From Marinosulfonomonas sp. (GTDB lineage Bacteria; Pseudomonadota; Alphaproteobacteria; Rhodobacterales; Rhodobacteraceae), in the NCBI GenBank assembly GCA_019090845.1, contig JAHRVD010000271.1, positions 1 through 6,020 on the forward strand: DNA of 6,020 nucleotides. Direction: 5' to 3'. The translations under genes and the position numbers were made by a program. Below the pieces are notes generated by a model, which was not told the DNA's origin, did no database searches, and worked only from the letters and a program-made list of their open reading frames with translations. This document shows positions 5,157 through 6,020 of the stretch, piece by piece (position 1 is the first letter of the stretch; every line of letters begins with the position of its first letter).

Positions 5157-6020
5157 ATGGAATTTTCGCTTTCACAGGAACAGGAACTGTTCTTTGACAC
5201 GGCCTATTCTTTTGGTCAGGAGGCCATCGCGCCTTTTGCGTATGAATGGGAAAAGCAGGGCACGATCCCGCGCGATGTTCTGAAAGCGGCGGGCGAGCTG
5301 GGTTTTGGTGGTCTTTACGTCGGCGAGGAACATGGCGGAACCGGCCTGTCGCGTCTTGATGCGACTTTGGTGTTTGAGGCGCTGTCCGCTGCCTGCCCCT
5401 CGGTTGCGTCTTTCATCTCGATCCACAATATGTGCACGAATATGGTGGCAAAATATGGCACTGACGCGTTGCGCGAAGCGGTGTTGGAACGGCTGATTTC
5501 GCTGGATGCGGTTGCGTCCTACTGCCTGACAGAACCCGGCGCCGGATCGGACGCTGCTGCACTTAAGGCTCGCGCCGTGCGAACCAATGACGGGTATGTC
5601 CTGACCGGTAACAAGGCGTTTATTTCAGGCGGCGGGTATTCCGATGTCTACGTTGTGATGTGCCGGACCGGCGATGACGGCCCCAAGGGCATTTCGACGC
5701 TGGTTGTTGAAAATGACGCCGATGGCCTGTCGTTTGGCGCGCCGGAGCAGAAAATGGGCTGGAAAGCGCAACCAACGGCCCAAGTTCAGTTTGATGCCTG
5801 CGCGGTTGCCGCGGCGAATTTGCTGGGTTCGGAAGGTCAGGGGTTTTCTTACGCAATGGAGGGGCTGGATGGCGGCCGCCTGAATATTGCGGCCTGTGCC
5901 CTTGGCGGGGCACAATCTGCGATGGACAAGGCCCTGCAATATATGGGTGAACGTCAGGCGTTTGGCAAAAACCTTGATAGCTTTCAGGCGTTGCAATTTC
6001 GTATTGCCGATATGGAAACC
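5157..6020 (+). CDS. Acyl-CoA dehydrogenase, probably isobutyryl-CoA dehydrogenase; 3' end beyond window
   Basis: The gene gives 288 codons, open to the window edge (a full-length enzyme has about 380 residues). It is a flavoenzyme that oxidises a short acyl-CoA to the 2,3-enoyl-CoA and passes electrons to electron-transfer flavoprotein in the cytoplasm. The N-terminal helical domain begins MEFSLSQEQELFFDTAYSFG. The acyl-CoA dehydrogenase signature is complete at 123-135 (CLTEPGAGSDAAA). The stretch TGNKAFISGGGYSDVYVVMCRTG (about 150-172), followed by GPKGISTLVVE, GWKAQPT (201-207) and GSEGQGF with DGGRLNIA (224-246), closely follows mammalian isobutyryl-CoA dehydrogenase (ACAD8) as I recall it. 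That points to valine catabolism (isobutyryl-CoA to methacrylyl-CoA). The start follows GGAAAG nine bases upstream, a moderate ribosome site. The catalytic glutamate and the C-terminal signature lie past the end, so substrate specificity is not confirmed. Other branched or short-chain acyl-CoA substrates remain possible. Confidence 0.9.
   Translation, partial: MEFSLSQEQELFFDTAYSFGQEAIAPFAYEWEKQGTIPRDVLKAAGELGFGGLYVGEEHGGTGLSRLDATLVFEALSAACPSVASFISIHNMCTNMVAKYGTDALREAVLERLISLDAVASYCLTEPGAGSDAAALKARAVRTNDGYVLTGNKAFISGGGYSDVYVVMCRTGDDGPKGISTLVVENDADGLSFGAPEQKMGWKAQPTAQVQFDACAVAAANLLGSEGQGFSYAMEGLDGGRLNIAACALGGAQSAMDKALQYMGERQAFGKNLDSFQALQFRIADMET

Noticed and set aside
5050..5283. Small plus-strand frame starting GTG at 5050, overlapping the acyl-CoA dehydrogenase start
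   Set aside because: It is out of frame with the real gene and runs through its conserved N-terminus. It has no ribosome site, and its Arg-rich composition is typical of a shadow frame.

Overview
The window reads as chromosomal DNA of an alphaproteobacterium, most likely a marine Rhodobacteraceae/roseobacter. This rests on gene content (a CUT1 sugar ABC transporter, a cytoplasmic sulfatase, an isobutyryl-CoA dehydrogenase), moderate GC content, compact gene packing, and protein similarity judged from memory. No database search was possible, so the taxonomy is an inference.

Layout. Positions 1-3920 form one minus-strand operon, transcribed right to left. It runs: sulfatase (2397-3920), secreted solute-binding protein (1021-2364), MalF-type permease (27-962), then the first ten codons of another gene (1-30), probably the MalG-type permease. 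Its stop/start overlap is ATGA. Spacings are 32 nt, 58 nt and a 4-nt overlap. The 58-nt gap holds a strong GC-rich hairpin. Positions 3921-4008 are a short divergent control region. It carries a 22-bp-spaced direct repeat and an 18-bp dyad, and it separates the operon from a plus-strand LysR-family regulator (4009-4935). A 221-bp gap (4936-5156) holds a good sigma70-like promoter and a 15-bp perfect dyad. It leads into an acyl-CoA dehydrogenase (5157 to the window end, incomplete) that closely resembles isobutyryl-CoA dehydrogenase of valine breakdown.

How it fits together (inference). The binding protein and permeases probably import a carbohydrate-like solute. The sulfatase has no signal peptide and is the first gene of the operon. 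It would therefore act in the cytoplasm on an imported, intact sulfate ester, or on a related phospho/phosphonate ester. The divergent LysR protein is the obvious candidate regulator of the operon. The ATPase and any catabolic enzymes would lie beyond position 1. The acyl-CoA dehydrogenase has its own promoter candidate and looks functionally separate.

The most interesting point is the uptake-then-desulfate gene arrangement for an unidentified ligand. No CRISPR array, tRNA, rRNA, transposon or broken gene was seen.
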